The translations under genes and the position numbers were made by a program. Positions 8,611 to 16,567 of a stretch of DNA of 64,000 bases are shown here, in pieces; position 1 is the stretch's first letter, and each line of letters opens with the position of its first letter. The notes under the pieces were generated by a model. The model had not been told where the DNA came from. It did no database searches and worked only from the letters and a program-made list of their open reading frames with translations. The DNA comes from Corynebacterium lactis (lineage in GTDB: Bacteria; Actinomycetota; Actinomycetes; Mycobacteriales; Mycobacteriaceae), in NCBI RefSeq assembly GCF_900519355.1, contig NZ_ULHE01000001.1, positions 620,001 to 684,000 on the forward strand, written 5' to 3'.

Positions 8611-9795
8611 ATGGCTCTGACCCCAGGATTCGACCTTTTCCAGCTGCCGGAAGAGCACCAGGAGCTCCGCGCTGTTATCCGTGATCTGGCTGAGAAGCAG
8701 ATTGCGCCCTACGCCGCAGAAGTTGACGAGAAGGAGCGCTTCCCGGAGGAGGCCCTGAAGGCACTGAACGAGTCCGGCTTCAACGCCATCCACGTCCCGG
8801 AGGAGTTCGGTGGCCAGGGTGCGGACTCGGTCGCGGCCTGCATCGTCATCGAAGAGGTCGCCCGCGTCTGTGGCTCCTCCTCGCTCATCCCGGCGGTGAA
8901 CAAGCTGGGCACCATGGGCCTGATCCTGAAGGGTTCCGACGAGTTGAAGGCGAAGGTCCTGCCGGACATCGCCAATGGCGAGATGGCCTCCTACGCGCTG
9001 ACCGAGCGCGAGGCCGGCTCGGACGCAGGTTCCATGAAGACCCGCGCCGTGCGCGATGGCGACGAATGGGTTATCAACGGTTCCAAGTGCTTCATCACCA
9101 ATGGTGGGCGCTCGACCTGGTACACCGTGATGGCCGTCACCGATCCGGAGAAGGGCGCCAACGGCATCTCCGCGTTCATGGTGCACAAGGATGATGAGGG
9201 CTTCCGTGTCGGTGGTCTCGAGCACAAGCTGGGTATCAAGGGTTCCCCGACCGCTGAGCTCTACTTCGAAAACTGCCGCATCCCGGCCGACCGCATGGTG
9301 GGCGAGGAGGGCACCGGTTTCAAGACCGCCCTGGAGACCCTTGACCACACCCGCCCGACGATCGGCGCGCAGGCGCTGGGGCTCGCGCAGGGTGCGCTGG
9401 ACTTTGCCGTGGGCTACGTCCAGGAGCGCCAGCAGTTCGGAAAGCCGATCTCGGCCTTCCAGAACACCCAGTTCATGCTCGCGGACATGCGCATGAAGGT
9501 CGACGCCGCTCGCCTGATGGTCTACACCGCTGCTGCTAATGCAGAGCGCGGCACCGCCGAGGGCGGCGGACGCCTGGGCCTCATGGCCGCCAACGCCAAG
9601 ACCTTCGCTTCCGACGTGGCCATGCAGGTCACTACGGATGCGGTCCAGCTCCTCGGCGGCTACGGCTTCACCCGTGATTTCCCCGTCGAGCGCATGATGC
9701 GTGACGCGAAGATCACCCAGATCTACGAGGGCACCAACCAGATCTGCCGCATGGTCGCAGGCCGCCAGATCCTCGCCGAAGGCAAGAACCGCTAG
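8611..9795 (+). CDS. Acyl-CoA dehydrogenase, 394 aa
   Basis: A cytoplasmic FAD enzyme that introduces the alpha-beta double bond into acyl-CoA. The three family domains are present in order: N-terminal helical, middle beta (YALTEREAGSDAGSM and ITNGG) and C-terminal helical. YEGTNQI near the end carries the catalytic base Glu of the short/medium-chain class. Length is exactly typical. GGAGG is about 10 bases before ATG. Chain-length preference cannot be told. It stands as its own unit after a 150-base gap. Confidence 0.93.
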   Translation: MALTPGFDLFQLPEEHQELRAVIRDLAEKQIAPYAAEVDEKERFPEEALKALNESGFNAIHVPEEFGGQGADSVAACIVIEEVARVCGSSSLIPAVNKLGTMGLILKGSDELKAKVLPDIANGEMASYALTEREAGSDAGSMKTRAVRDGDEWVINGSKCFITNGGRSTWYTVMAVTDPEKGANGISAFMVHKDDEGFRVGGLEHKLGIKGSPTAELYFENCRIPADRMVGEEGTGFKTALETLDHTRPTIGAQALGLAQGALDFAVGYVQERQQFGKPISAFQNTQFMLADMRMKVDAARLMVYTAAANAERGTAEGGGRLGLMAANAKTFASDVAMQVTTDAVQLLGGYGFTRDFPVERMMRDAKITQIYEGTNQICRMVAGRQILAEGKNR

Positions 9796-9836
9796 GAACT
9801 AGCCTTCGCTTCGGCGCGTTCGCCATCGCAATGGCG

Positions 9837-11060
9837 CTACTGGGCGTTGGCGAATGCGCCGGAGCGGGAGAGCTGATTGCGGAACAGGGTCAGTGCGGCC
9901 CACAGGGTAATTCCGGCAATCACGAGGATGACGGCGAGCAGCACGTAATAGGTAGCCGAGAACTTGGCGACGATACCGTTCGCAACGAGGCCTACATGTA
10001 GGGCAAACATGGATAGGACGCTCAGGCCGACACCAGGACATACGAGCGTGAAGGCGGCGGGTGAGGCGGTCTTGTTGCCGAGGAGGTACTCCTTGTAGAA
10101 GCCGTTGGACTTCATCACCATGTGGCCGAGACCCAGGAAAGTGAATTGGAACATGATCGCGGTTGCCAGCATGGTCAGCACGAGCACGGAAGACTTCGGG
10201 GAGTGCGTGCCGTCGAAAGCTGGCGAGTACTCGTGGAGAGTGTGAAGGCCGTGGCGTAGGCGCAGCATGGTGATCGCCAGCAGTGTGCTGATCGGAACAG
10301 CCAGCCACAGCGTCGCCGAGTTCTGCAAGGACAGGCCATAGCGCATCATGCTCATTACACCGAGGGGGAGGAACATGGTGAACAGCAGGACCGTGATGGA
10401 TCCGAAGAACAGGGTGGCCATGAGGGCGATAACGATGACGGCCTGGTTGGACGACATCGCTGCCGGGGCCGCGAAGCCCACTGTCACCATGGAGAATGCG
10501 AAAGCCGAAAGCAGCTGGTTCAGGCCACCATTGGCCTTGAAGTCGAATCCTGCGGCGATGACACGCTTGAGGTAGACGGTCATGATGGATAGCGCGAGAA
10601 CGCCGACCGCGCCGTAGGCGAGGAGGGCTACTGGCATGAGGTATTCGATGATGTTCCACAAGCCCGGGATAAGGGCTAGAGAGGACACGAACATACCGTT
10701 AACAGTCATCCCCAGCGTCAGCGGGATGGCCATGAGGGTGACCTCGGCGTTGGTGGATTTGACCACCGTGAATGCTTCGGTTTTGCGGAACTGCGCGAAC
10801 TCGCGGAAGTTCCACGCCAGAAGCGCGAGGTGGGTGACAAACATTGCGACCATGCCTACATAGCCGATCGCAATGGCTGACTTCAGGAAAATCCCGCCGT
10901 TAGCCCACGCTTTTTGAATGGACTCGAAGGTTGGCATAGGCGTGTCCGGGTGAGGAGTGATGTGCATGAATGCCATGAAGAAGAAGACGGACATGCCACC
11001 GAAGCCAAGAGCGGCAAGGAAGTAGAGAGGCGAGTACTTGTCGCCAAGATTGCGAATCAC
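9837..11060 (-). CDS. Polytopic membrane protein with CPG motif, possibly TsoY-like, about 407 aa
   Basis: About ten strongly hydrophobic segments span almost the whole protein. A CPGVGLSVLSMF motif lies in a late membrane segment. The family is not certain; it faintly recalls TsoY-type membrane proteins linked to sulfur compounds, but I cannot confirm this. Two GTG starts are possible, 11060 (VIRNLGDKYSP) and 11075; 11060 is used because the N-terminus RNLGDKYSPLYF looks like the natural beginning, though its ribosome site is weak. The promoter upstream is flanked by two ATACCC-N4-GGGTAT palindromes, so it is probably under a dedicated repressor. Confidence 0.7.
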   Translation of the reverse strand: MIRNLGDKYSPLYFLAALGFGGMSVFFFMAFMHITPHPDTPMPTFESIQKAWANGGIFLKSAIAIGYVGMVAMFVTHLALLAWNFREFAQFRKTEAFTVVKSTNAEVTLMAIPLTLGMTVNGMFVSSLALIPGLWNIIEYLMPVALLAYGAVGVLALSIMTVYLKRVIAAGFDFKANGGLNQLLSAFAFSMVTVGFAAPAAMSSNQAVIVIALMATLFFGSITVLLFTMFLPLGVMSMMRYGLSLQNSATLWLAVPISTLLAITMLRLRHGLHTLHEYSPAFDGTHSPKSSVLVLTMLATAIMFQFTFLGLGHMVMKSNGFYKEYLLGNKTASPAAFTLVCPGVGLSVLSMFALHVGLVANGIVAKFSATYYVLLAVILVIAGITLWAALTLFRNQLSRSGAFANAQ

Positions 11061-11096
11061 GGGAAGAATTCTCACTTTCGTAATCAAGGAGGCAGG

Positions 11097-11149
11097 ATAC
11101 CCTACGGGGTATCGAGTTTTTACCCTAAACAAAAGTGTTTAAATAACAA
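11097..11149 (-). promoter_or_regulatory. Promoter and downstream ATACCC-N4-GGGTAT operator
   Basis: Read on the minus strand, a possible -35 TTGTTA (11144-11149) and -10 TAGGGT (11122-11127) are separated by 16 bases. Just downstream lies ATACCCTACGGGGTAT (read on the + strand, 11097-11112), a 6-4-6 palindrome where a repressor would block transcription. CsoR/CstR-family repressors recognise G/C-rich palindromes with ATACC and GGTAT edges, so copper or reactive sulfur control is inferred. Confidence 0.5.
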
Positions 11150-11152
11150 AAT

Positions 11153-11174
11153 CGCATACCCGGGCGGGTATGCG
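11153..11174 (-). terminator. Hairpin with ATACCC-N4-GGGTAT core, terminator or second operator
   Basis: Arms CGCATACCC and GGGTATGCG are perfect 9-mers around 4 bases (GGGC). On the minus strand the stem is followed by ATTTTGTTATTT, so it can terminate the 11199-11696 gene. Its core (11156-11171) has the same 6-4-6 layout as the operator 44 bases away, so it may also bind the same regulator. Confidence 0.55.
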
Positions 11175-11198
11175 ACGTGGGGTCTTCCGGTCTCTTCG

Positions 11199-11696
11199 CT
11201 ACGACATTACGAAGAATTTATTGTTGCGATCGCCCCGGTATGCCTGGACGGTCGCCGTCGCCGCGACGATGGAGGCAATGACGATAAGGGCAGCGGTTAC
11301 GTAACTCAGGACGCCGGTTGAGGATTCCTGCGATCGGCCAATGACCCCGGCCACCGTCGCCGCCGCGTTAATCACAAAGACAACTGCTGCGACGGACAGA
11401 ACCATCCGCGCGGCCGCGCTGCCCAGTAACAGCTTTCCCGCCATCCACCAGCAGCCGAAAGCCACGCCCGACTGCACGACGACGGCTACGACGAGGCTGA
11501 TCGCGAGCGACGTCTGAACCTCTGAAGGGCTGACGTTGTTGGCCTGTGCGGCCCTTTGCACTGCTGTGTCCCAGCCAATGAGGGAGGTCGCCACAGTGAG
11601 TACCAACGCCGGGATGTAGATATACACGGCCAGGCGCCACCAGCGATGCGCTATCGCGGCATGAAAGGGGACCGAGGAGGTCGATGCAGCATTCAT
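11199..11696 (-). CDS. Small membrane protein, four predicted segments, 165 aa
   Basis: Four hydrophobic segments are visible at about residues 20-43, 66-88, 97-116 and 130-150, with short polar ends. No family is recognised. The gene is followed by a hairpin with T-rich trailing sequence and lies upstream of the CPG-motif membrane protein on the same strand, but the hairpin and a separate promoter between them argue for independent transcripts. Confidence 0.6.
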   Translation of the reverse strand: MNAASTSSVPFHAAIAHRWWRLAVYIYIPALVLTVATSLIGWDTAVQRAAQANNVSPSEVQTSLAISLVVAVVVQSGVAFGCWWMAGKLLLGSAAARMVLSVAAVVFVINAAATVAGVIGRSQESSTGVLSYVTAALIVIASIVAATATVQAYRGDRNNKFFVMS

Positions 11697-11764
11697 ACTT
11701 CAAAACCATAGGTCACTCAGCCCTGTCATCGCACCGAAGTGATAAACGGCACTGGCGAGATGGT

Positions 11765-12376
11765 CTAAACGGCGCTGGCGCGATGGGGGTCGGCGGTGTC
11801 GATGCCTCGCTCGCTCCAGCCCCGGCGAAGTTCGTCGACGCCCTTGGCTCGGGCAAGGGCGAACTCATTGGGGGTTGCGGGGATGGGTTTGAAGAAAGTT
11901 ACCTGGGCGCCCTCAACCTCGAGAGTGGGAATTTCGGAGAGCGTCAGAACGAAGCCGGTGAAGCTCGAATGCTCCCATAGGGGCTGGCCGAAGTCGATCA
12001 GCGCCCCATCGGTGAGTACGAGGCCCTCGATGCTGGGGGAGGCTGCAAGTATGCCAAGTGGCCGGATGACGGCGTCCAGGCCTCCTCGGATCGGAATGAC
12101 AAGCTCCGCACGGGGACCGCTGGTGGGGTCGGTGACCATTGCTGAGGGGTCCTGCATCGGTTCGGCGCTGCAGCCCAGTGTCGCGTATGTGACGACGCGA
12201 TCGGAGTCCGGACCGAAACGCAGTAGCTTCAGCGGGGTGGATCCGAGAAACGTCAGCTGAGCCTCGCCCGGGTCCGTTTCCTCGAAGTAAGCGCACAGGG
12301 AATCTCGGACCGAAGTGGTGACAGTACTCGGGTCGGGGCCGGCAGGCTGAATTGGGCCCGTGAGATTGTCGAACAT
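11765..12376 (-). CDS. Suppressor-of-fused (SUFU) domain-like protein, 203 aa
   Basis: The segment around FGPDSDRVVTYATLGCSAEPM, followed by GPRAELVIPIRGG and a C-terminal FFKPIPATPNEFALARAKGVDEL, resembles bacterial SUFU-domain proteins. In bacteria this fold often occurs in immunity proteins of toxin systems or as orphan cytoplasmic proteins; no toxin gene is nearby. The ATG at 12374-12376 was chosen because GGAG lies 7 bases upstream; an in-frame TTG four codons earlier is less likely. It follows the DUF402 gene after about 45 bases, so they probably form an operon. Confidence 0.6.
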   Translation of the reverse strand: MFDNLTGPIQPAGPDPSTVTTSVRDSLCAYFEETDPGEAQLTFLGSTPLKLLRFGPDSDRVVTYATLGCSAEPMQDPSAMVTDPTSGPRAELVIPIRGGLDAVIRPLGILAASPSIEGLVLTDGALIDFGQPLWEHSSFTGFVLTLSEIPTLEVEGAQVTFFKPIPATPNEFALARAKGVDELRRGWSERGIDTADPHRASAV

Positions 12377-12421
12377 GGAAAACTCCAAAAGCGGTGGTGA
12401 AAAGCGGCTGATAGCGAGAGG

Positions 12422-13018
12422 TTAATTGGCTGACATCGCGGGGGCAAGCACGACATTGTCAGCCCAGTGCAGCCCGAGTTCGAGACTTGCCAGCCAGGTG
12501 TCAATGTCGTCCCCGGCAGCCGCAATTGCGGCTCGAGCCTCGAGTGCGGTGGAAATGGCTCGTTCGGTTTCGTCGTCGTCGATCAGGCCCTGCTGGTGCG
12601 CGGCCACCAACTCATCGACGTCCTCTACCTTGATGGTCGTCTCGGCGTTGAGCGGAATCGGCGCGACCTCCGCATCGTTGACCGGCGATTGCACGATATC
12701 GAGATAGAGGTCCTTAACTCTCCATCGCGAAGCATCGCTTCGATCGACGGAGACGATATCGACGTAGCGGACGTGCTCCACCGTGGTGCCGGGGCGGAAG
12801 TGATAAATGCTGATGCGCAAGCCACCGTCGGCAAGCAAAAAAGACTCGAGATACCCGAATTTTGGATGATCCATCCCGCGGCGCATGTAGAGCACGTTGT
12901 CTGCTAGCAGGCGGAACTCATCGACCGTGCGGTGAAAGCCTTTCGGGTCGACGTTGACCCCGGCGACGATATCGAAAGTCTCGACCTTTGGTGCGTGGGC
13001 TGTGGCGGCTTCGGGCAT
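12422..13018 (-). CDS. DUF402 domain protein, 198 aa
   Basis: The middle of the protein (RRGMDHPKFGYLESFLLADG then LRISIYHFRPGT) matches the DUF402/FomD-like fold, whose characterised members hydrolyse nucleotide phosphate esters with metal ions. Here the substrate is unknown. Residues after about 110 carry the YLDIVQSP and acidic VEDVDELVAAHQQGLID segments typical of the C-terminal part. ATG 13016-13018 follows AAGGTGGGTGG. It is the first gene of a likely two-gene unit with the SUFU-like protein. Confidence 0.65.
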   Translation of the reverse strand: MPEAATAHAPKVETFDIVAGVNVDPKGFHRTVDEFRLLADNVLYMRRGMDHPKFGYLESFLLADGGLRISIYHFRPGTTVEHVRYVDIVSVDRSDASRWRVKDLYLDIVQSPVNDAEVAPIPLNAETTIKVEDVDELVAAHQQGLIDDDETERAISTALEARAAIAAAGDDIDTWLASLELGLHWADNVVLAPAMSAN

Positions 13019-13096
13019 GCCACCCACCTTAACGCCTGCGGTTGCTGTGCGACGGCGGATTCGGGTGAAGTGCGTAAATAGCAGCGCATGGAAAAG

Positions 13097-13133
13097 CCCA
13101 CCGACTTCGCGCGCGGAGCGGGGAGGCGGTGGG
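13097..13133 (-). terminator. Possible terminator of the exported-protein gene
   Basis: Arms CCCACCG (13097-13103) and CGGTGGG (13127-13133) pair around a GC-rich 23-base loop, and on the minus strand the stem is followed by CTTTTCC. It lies about 110 bases after the stop of the exported-protein gene. The remaining sequence between 13019 and 13239 shows nothing else. Confidence 0.35.
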
Positions 13134-13239
13134 CGGATAGAGAGGCGGCCAATCGAGTGACCGGGGTCTACGGGGTGACGCGCTTGGAAGAGCTCAAGCC
13201 AGGCTCCTGCAAAAAGCGGGCCCCAGGGCGCGTTACGAC

Positions 13240-13926
13240 TTAGCCGACCGGGAAGATGCCTGCGGTGGGGGTGTAGTTGCAGTTCACCGGGCCGTCCTTC
13301 TCATCGACGGTGATGCCTCCCGAGAGGACCGCGAAGACGAGACCCTTGCCGGTGTCGGCGGTGGCGTTGACTGCCGCCGGGCCCGACTCGGCGTTAATGC
13401 CGTTGTTGGTCAGCGTGGTCTTGCCGACGCGAGCGTTAGCGATGTTGATCCAGTAGACGTTCATCTCGGTGCTCTGCTGCTTGGCCAGCGGCTTGGTGCC
13501 CAGGCCGGTGAAGATAAACCCGAGCTGATCTGCGGGCACGCCCGGCAGCGGCAGCGGAGAGGGGCCCGGAACGGATGTTGCGAGGCCGATGGAGCGGGAC
13601 TCTCCGCCGATGCACTTATCGGCCATGGTCGGGACCAGGAACTGGTTAATCTTCGGAGCGTTTTCCGGGACGAGGAAGCCGGGCTTGCCCTGGCCTTCGC
13701 CGGTCAGGAAGTCGATGCCCTTGTTTAGCTTCTCCTTCACATCCTCCGGAACGTTTGGCGAGTTAACCATGGTACGGAGCGTTCCGTACAGGTTCGGCGA
13801 AGCGGCGTTGAGCGAATCCAGCGACGGCGTAGCGGAAGCGGAGGGGAGCACTGCGGCGGTCATGAGTGCAGAAGCGCCAAGGGTGGCTGCAACGCGTCGC
13901 AGCAGGGAACGTCCAGTCGATACCAC
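13240..13926 (-). CDS. Exported protein of unknown function, 228 aa
   Basis: The start GTG 13924-13926 gives MVSTGRSLLRRVAATLGASALMTAAV, a clear signal peptide ending near ASA, so the mature protein of about 195 residues is secreted. The mature part holds only two cysteines (DKCIGG and VNCNY), which could form a disulfide. GAGAGG lies about 8 bases before the start; an in-frame extension to 14034 has no such signal. Similar exported proteins are known in corynebacteria and mycobacteria without a defined role. It is divergent from typA across a 625-base gap. Confidence 0.75.
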   Translation of the reverse strand: MVSTGRSLLRRVAATLGASALMTAAVLPSASATPSLDSLNAASPNLYGTLRTMVNSPNVPEDVKEKLNKGIDFLTGEGQGKPGFLVPENAPKINQFLVPTMADKCIGGESRSIGLATSVPGPSPLPLPGVPADQLGFIFTGLGTKPLAKQQSTEMNVYWINIANARVGKTTLTNNGINAESGPAAVNATADTGKGLVFAVLSGGITVDEKDGPVNCNYTPTAGIFPVG

Positions 13927-14551
13927 GGTGAAGACCTCTCGTTCGTGGGCTTGAAAAATTGAATCGACCAACAGCTTAGAACGTTGCGCGTTGGTAACGA
14001 AAAGGTTTGCGTGAAAAAGCTTTAGTGAAATCACAGATTCTTTTCGGTTTGCCCTTCGGCATGTCGCACGTGACGGGTGGGGTAGTTGTGATAAAACGCT
14101 ACGAAAGTATTTTAAAGTGACACAAGTTGCTAATGGTGTTGTGTTGGGGAGATGGGCGCCAAGTCAAGGCTCATCCCGTTTGTCACAGGCATGTTATTTA
14201 GTGTCGTTGTGACACTCGGGTGTTTAGATCGCCCTATCGGGCTATATCGGTGAGTGGTATTCAACCGCGGGGCGAGAAACGTCGTCGTGGGGGTATTTTT
14301 CGGGGGTGAGGGTTAGTCGTGTGCTCGGCGACGGTCTCCGAATGTTCCAGGCCAGGGTTTAGGGGTAAAGTGTAGGGCGCTTTGCTGCACGTTGATGTCG
14401 CACGTCTCTCTTCGGGGCTGTGGTCGCGGTGGATGAACCCTATCTGAACCCTAGGTCGGTCTTCATAGAAGCTGCGCCGGACGCTGTTCGGGCACTGCGT
14501 CGAAGTTGAATATTTCTAGTCCTCTTAAAGCTTGTTAGGAGCTATCCGCCT
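13927..14551. promoter_or_regulatory. Long divergent intergenic region upstream of typA
   Basis: This 625-base region contains no convincing gene. It holds a 6-base-arm inverted repeat AGTGTC-N5-GACACT at 14200-14216 and further copies of the same half-site, GTGACAC at 14117-14123 and TGTCACA at 14180-14186. AGGAG near 14535 precedes the typA GTG. The spaced copies suggest a regulator that binds several sites, but none is identified. Confidence 0.35.
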
Positions 14552-16465
14552 GTGAGCGATACTGAGTTCCGTAATGTCGCCATCGTCGCGCACGTCGACC
14601 ATGGCAAGACCACTCTCGTGAACGCGATGCTGGAGCAGTCCGGCGTCTTCGGCGACCATGAAGAAGTTGCCGACCGCGTGATGGACTCTGGTGACCTTGA
14701 AAAGGAAAAGGGCATCACCATCCTGGCGAAGAACACCGCAATTCGCCGAAAAGGTGAGGGCAAGAACGGCGAAGACCTCATCATCAACGTCATCGACACC
14801 CCCGGCCACGCCGACTTCGGCGGCGAGGTTGAGCGCGCGTTGTCCATGGTCGATGGCGTCGTACTGCTGATTGACGCCTCGGAGGGGCCGCTGCCGCAGA
14901 CCCGCTTCGTGCTGGGTAAGGCGCTGGCGGCCTCCATGCCGGTCATCATCGTCGTGAACAAGACCGACCGCCCCGACGCCCGTATTGACGAGGTGGTTGA
15001 GGAAGCTCAGGACCTGCTGCTGGAGCTGGCCTCCACCATCGAGGACCCGGCTGCTGCTGAAGCTGCCGAGCGCAACCTCGAGCTTCCGGTCCTCTACGCT
15101 TCGGGTCGCGCCGGCAAGGCCTCCACCGAGAACCCGGGTAACGGCAACCTGCCGGAGGCGGAAAACCTCCAGGCGCTGTTCGACGTCATCACCGAGGTTC
15201 TCCCGGAGCCCTCCGCAGAGATTGACGCCCCGCTGCAGGCGCAGGTCACCAACCTGGACTCCAGCTCCTTCCTCGGCCGCATCGGCCTGATCCGCATCCA
15301 CAAGGGCCGCATCCGCAAGGGGCAGCAGGTCTCCTGGATTCACTACGATTCCGAGGGCAACGAGCACACCAAGACCGCTAAGATCGCCGAACTGCTGCGC
15401 ACCGTGGGTGTCACCCGCGTGCCGACGGATGAGGCGATTGCGGGTGACATTGCCGCGATCTCCGGCATCGACGAGGTCATGATCGGCGACAGCCTGTGCG
15501 ACGTCGAGCACCCGGACCCGCTGCCACGCATCCATGTCGATGAGCCGGCGATCTCCATGACCATCGGCGTCAACACCTCGCCGCTGGCCGGCCAGGGCGG
15601 TGGCGATAAGCTGACCGCCCGCGTCGTGAAGTCGCGCCTGGACCAGGAGCTGATTGGTAACGTCTCCCTGCGAGTTCTGCCGACCGAGCGTCCGGACGCC
15701 TGGGAGGTTCAGGGCCGTGGAGAGATGGCGCTGTCGGTGCTGGTCGAGACGATGCGTCGTGAGGGCTTCGAGCTGACCGTCGGTAAGCCACAGGTGGTTA
15801 CCAAGACTGTCGACGGCAAGGTCCAGGAGCCGTACGAGCACCTGACCATCGACGTGCCGGAGGAGTACCTCGGCGCAGTCACGCAGCTGATGGCCGCCCG
15901 TAAGGGCCGCATGGAGCACATGGGCAACCAGGGCAGCGGCTGGGTCCGCATGGAGTTCCTGGTCCCGTCCCGAGGACTCATTGGCTTCCGCACGACCTTC
16001 CTCACTGAAACGAAGGGCACCGGCATCGCCAACCACTACTCGGCCGGCTACGGCGAGTGGGCTGGCGAAATCAAGGACCGCCTGACCGGCTCCCTGGTTG
16101 CCGACCGCACTGGACAGATCACCGCCTACGCGCTGATTCAGCTGGCAGACCGCGGTACCTTCTTCGTCGAGCCGGGTGACCAGGCCTACGAGGGCATGGT
16201 CGTCGGTCAGAACCCGCGTGATGAGGATATGGATATCAACATCACGAAGGAAAAGAAGCTGACCAATATGCGCTCGGCCACCGCGGATGCGACCGTCACC
16301 CTGGAGAAGGCCCACAAGCTGACCCTGGACGAGGCGATGGAGTTCTGTGGCGCCGACGAGTGTGTCGAGGTCACTCCGAACGGCATCCGCGTCCGCAAGC
16401 TGATCCTGAACGCCACCGAGCGCGCCCGTGCTCGTTCCCGCGCGAAGGCTATGAATAAGAAGTAG
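14552..16465 (+). CDS. typA: Ribosome-associated translational GTPase TypA/BipA, 637 aa
   Basis: TypA/BipA is an elongation-factor-like GTPase that binds the ribosome and helps growth under stress. G motifs are in order: AHVDHGKTT near residue 10, DTPGHADFGGE near 80, NKTDRPDA near 135. The EF-G-like domains and the family C-terminus (PRDEDMDINITKEKKLTNMRSA) follow. Length is standard. The GTG start has AGGAG 10 bases upstream. In corynebacteria this gene precedes the oligopeptide-binding lipoprotein and mshB, as here. Confidence 0.96.
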   Translation: MSDTEFRNVAIVAHVDHGKTTLVNAMLEQSGVFGDHEEVADRVMDSGDLEKEKGITILAKNTAIRRKGEGKNGEDLIINVIDTPGHADFGGEVERALSMVDGVVLLIDASEGPLPQTRFVLGKALAASMPVIIVVNKTDRPDARIDEVVEEAQDLLLELASTIEDPAAAEAAERNLELPVLYASGRAGKASTENPGNGNLPEAENLQALFDVITEVLPEPSAEIDAPLQAQVTNLDSSSFLGRIGLIRIHKGRIRKGQQVSWIHYDSEGNEHTKTAKIAELLRTVGVTRVPTDEAIAGDIAAISGIDEVMIGDSLCDVEHPDPLPRIHVDEPAISMTIGVNTSPLAGQGGGDKLTARVVKSRLDQELIGNVSLRVLPTERPDAWEVQGRGEMALSVLVETMRREGFELTVGKPQVVTKTVDGKVQEPYEHLTIDVPEEYLGAVTQLMAARKGRMEHMGNQGSGWVRMEFLVPSRGLIGFRTTFLTETKGTGIANHYSAGYGEWAGEIKDRLTGSLVADRTGQITAYALIQLADRGTFFVEPGDQAYEGMVVGQNPRDEDMDINITKEKKLTNMRSATADATVTLEKAHKLTLDEAMEFCGADECVEVTPNGIRVRKLILNATERARARSRAKAMNKK

Positions 16466-16515
16466 GAAACAGCAGCGGAGAGATAACGGGGGCGCGGTAG
16501 CTGCCGCCGAGCTCG

Positions 16516-16551
16516 GACCGTGCGCTTGAGATTCTTTGAATCCGCACGGTC
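16516..16551. repeat. Inverted repeat between typA and the peptide-binding lipoprotein gene
   Basis: Perfect 9-base arms GACCGTGCG (16516-16524) and CGCACGGTC (16543-16551) are separated by 18 bases. There is no T-run after it on the + strand, so it is a weak terminator candidate and may be an operator or attenuating structure in the leader of the next gene. Confidence 0.5.
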
Positions 16552-16567
16552 GAGTACTCTCGTGAAT

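Noticed and set aside
9813..9857. GGCGCGTTCGCC and GGCGAATGCGCC as a terminator after the acyl-CoA dehydrogenase
   Set aside because: The right arm lies inside the coding end of the convergent gene and no T-run follows, so it is not reported as a feature.
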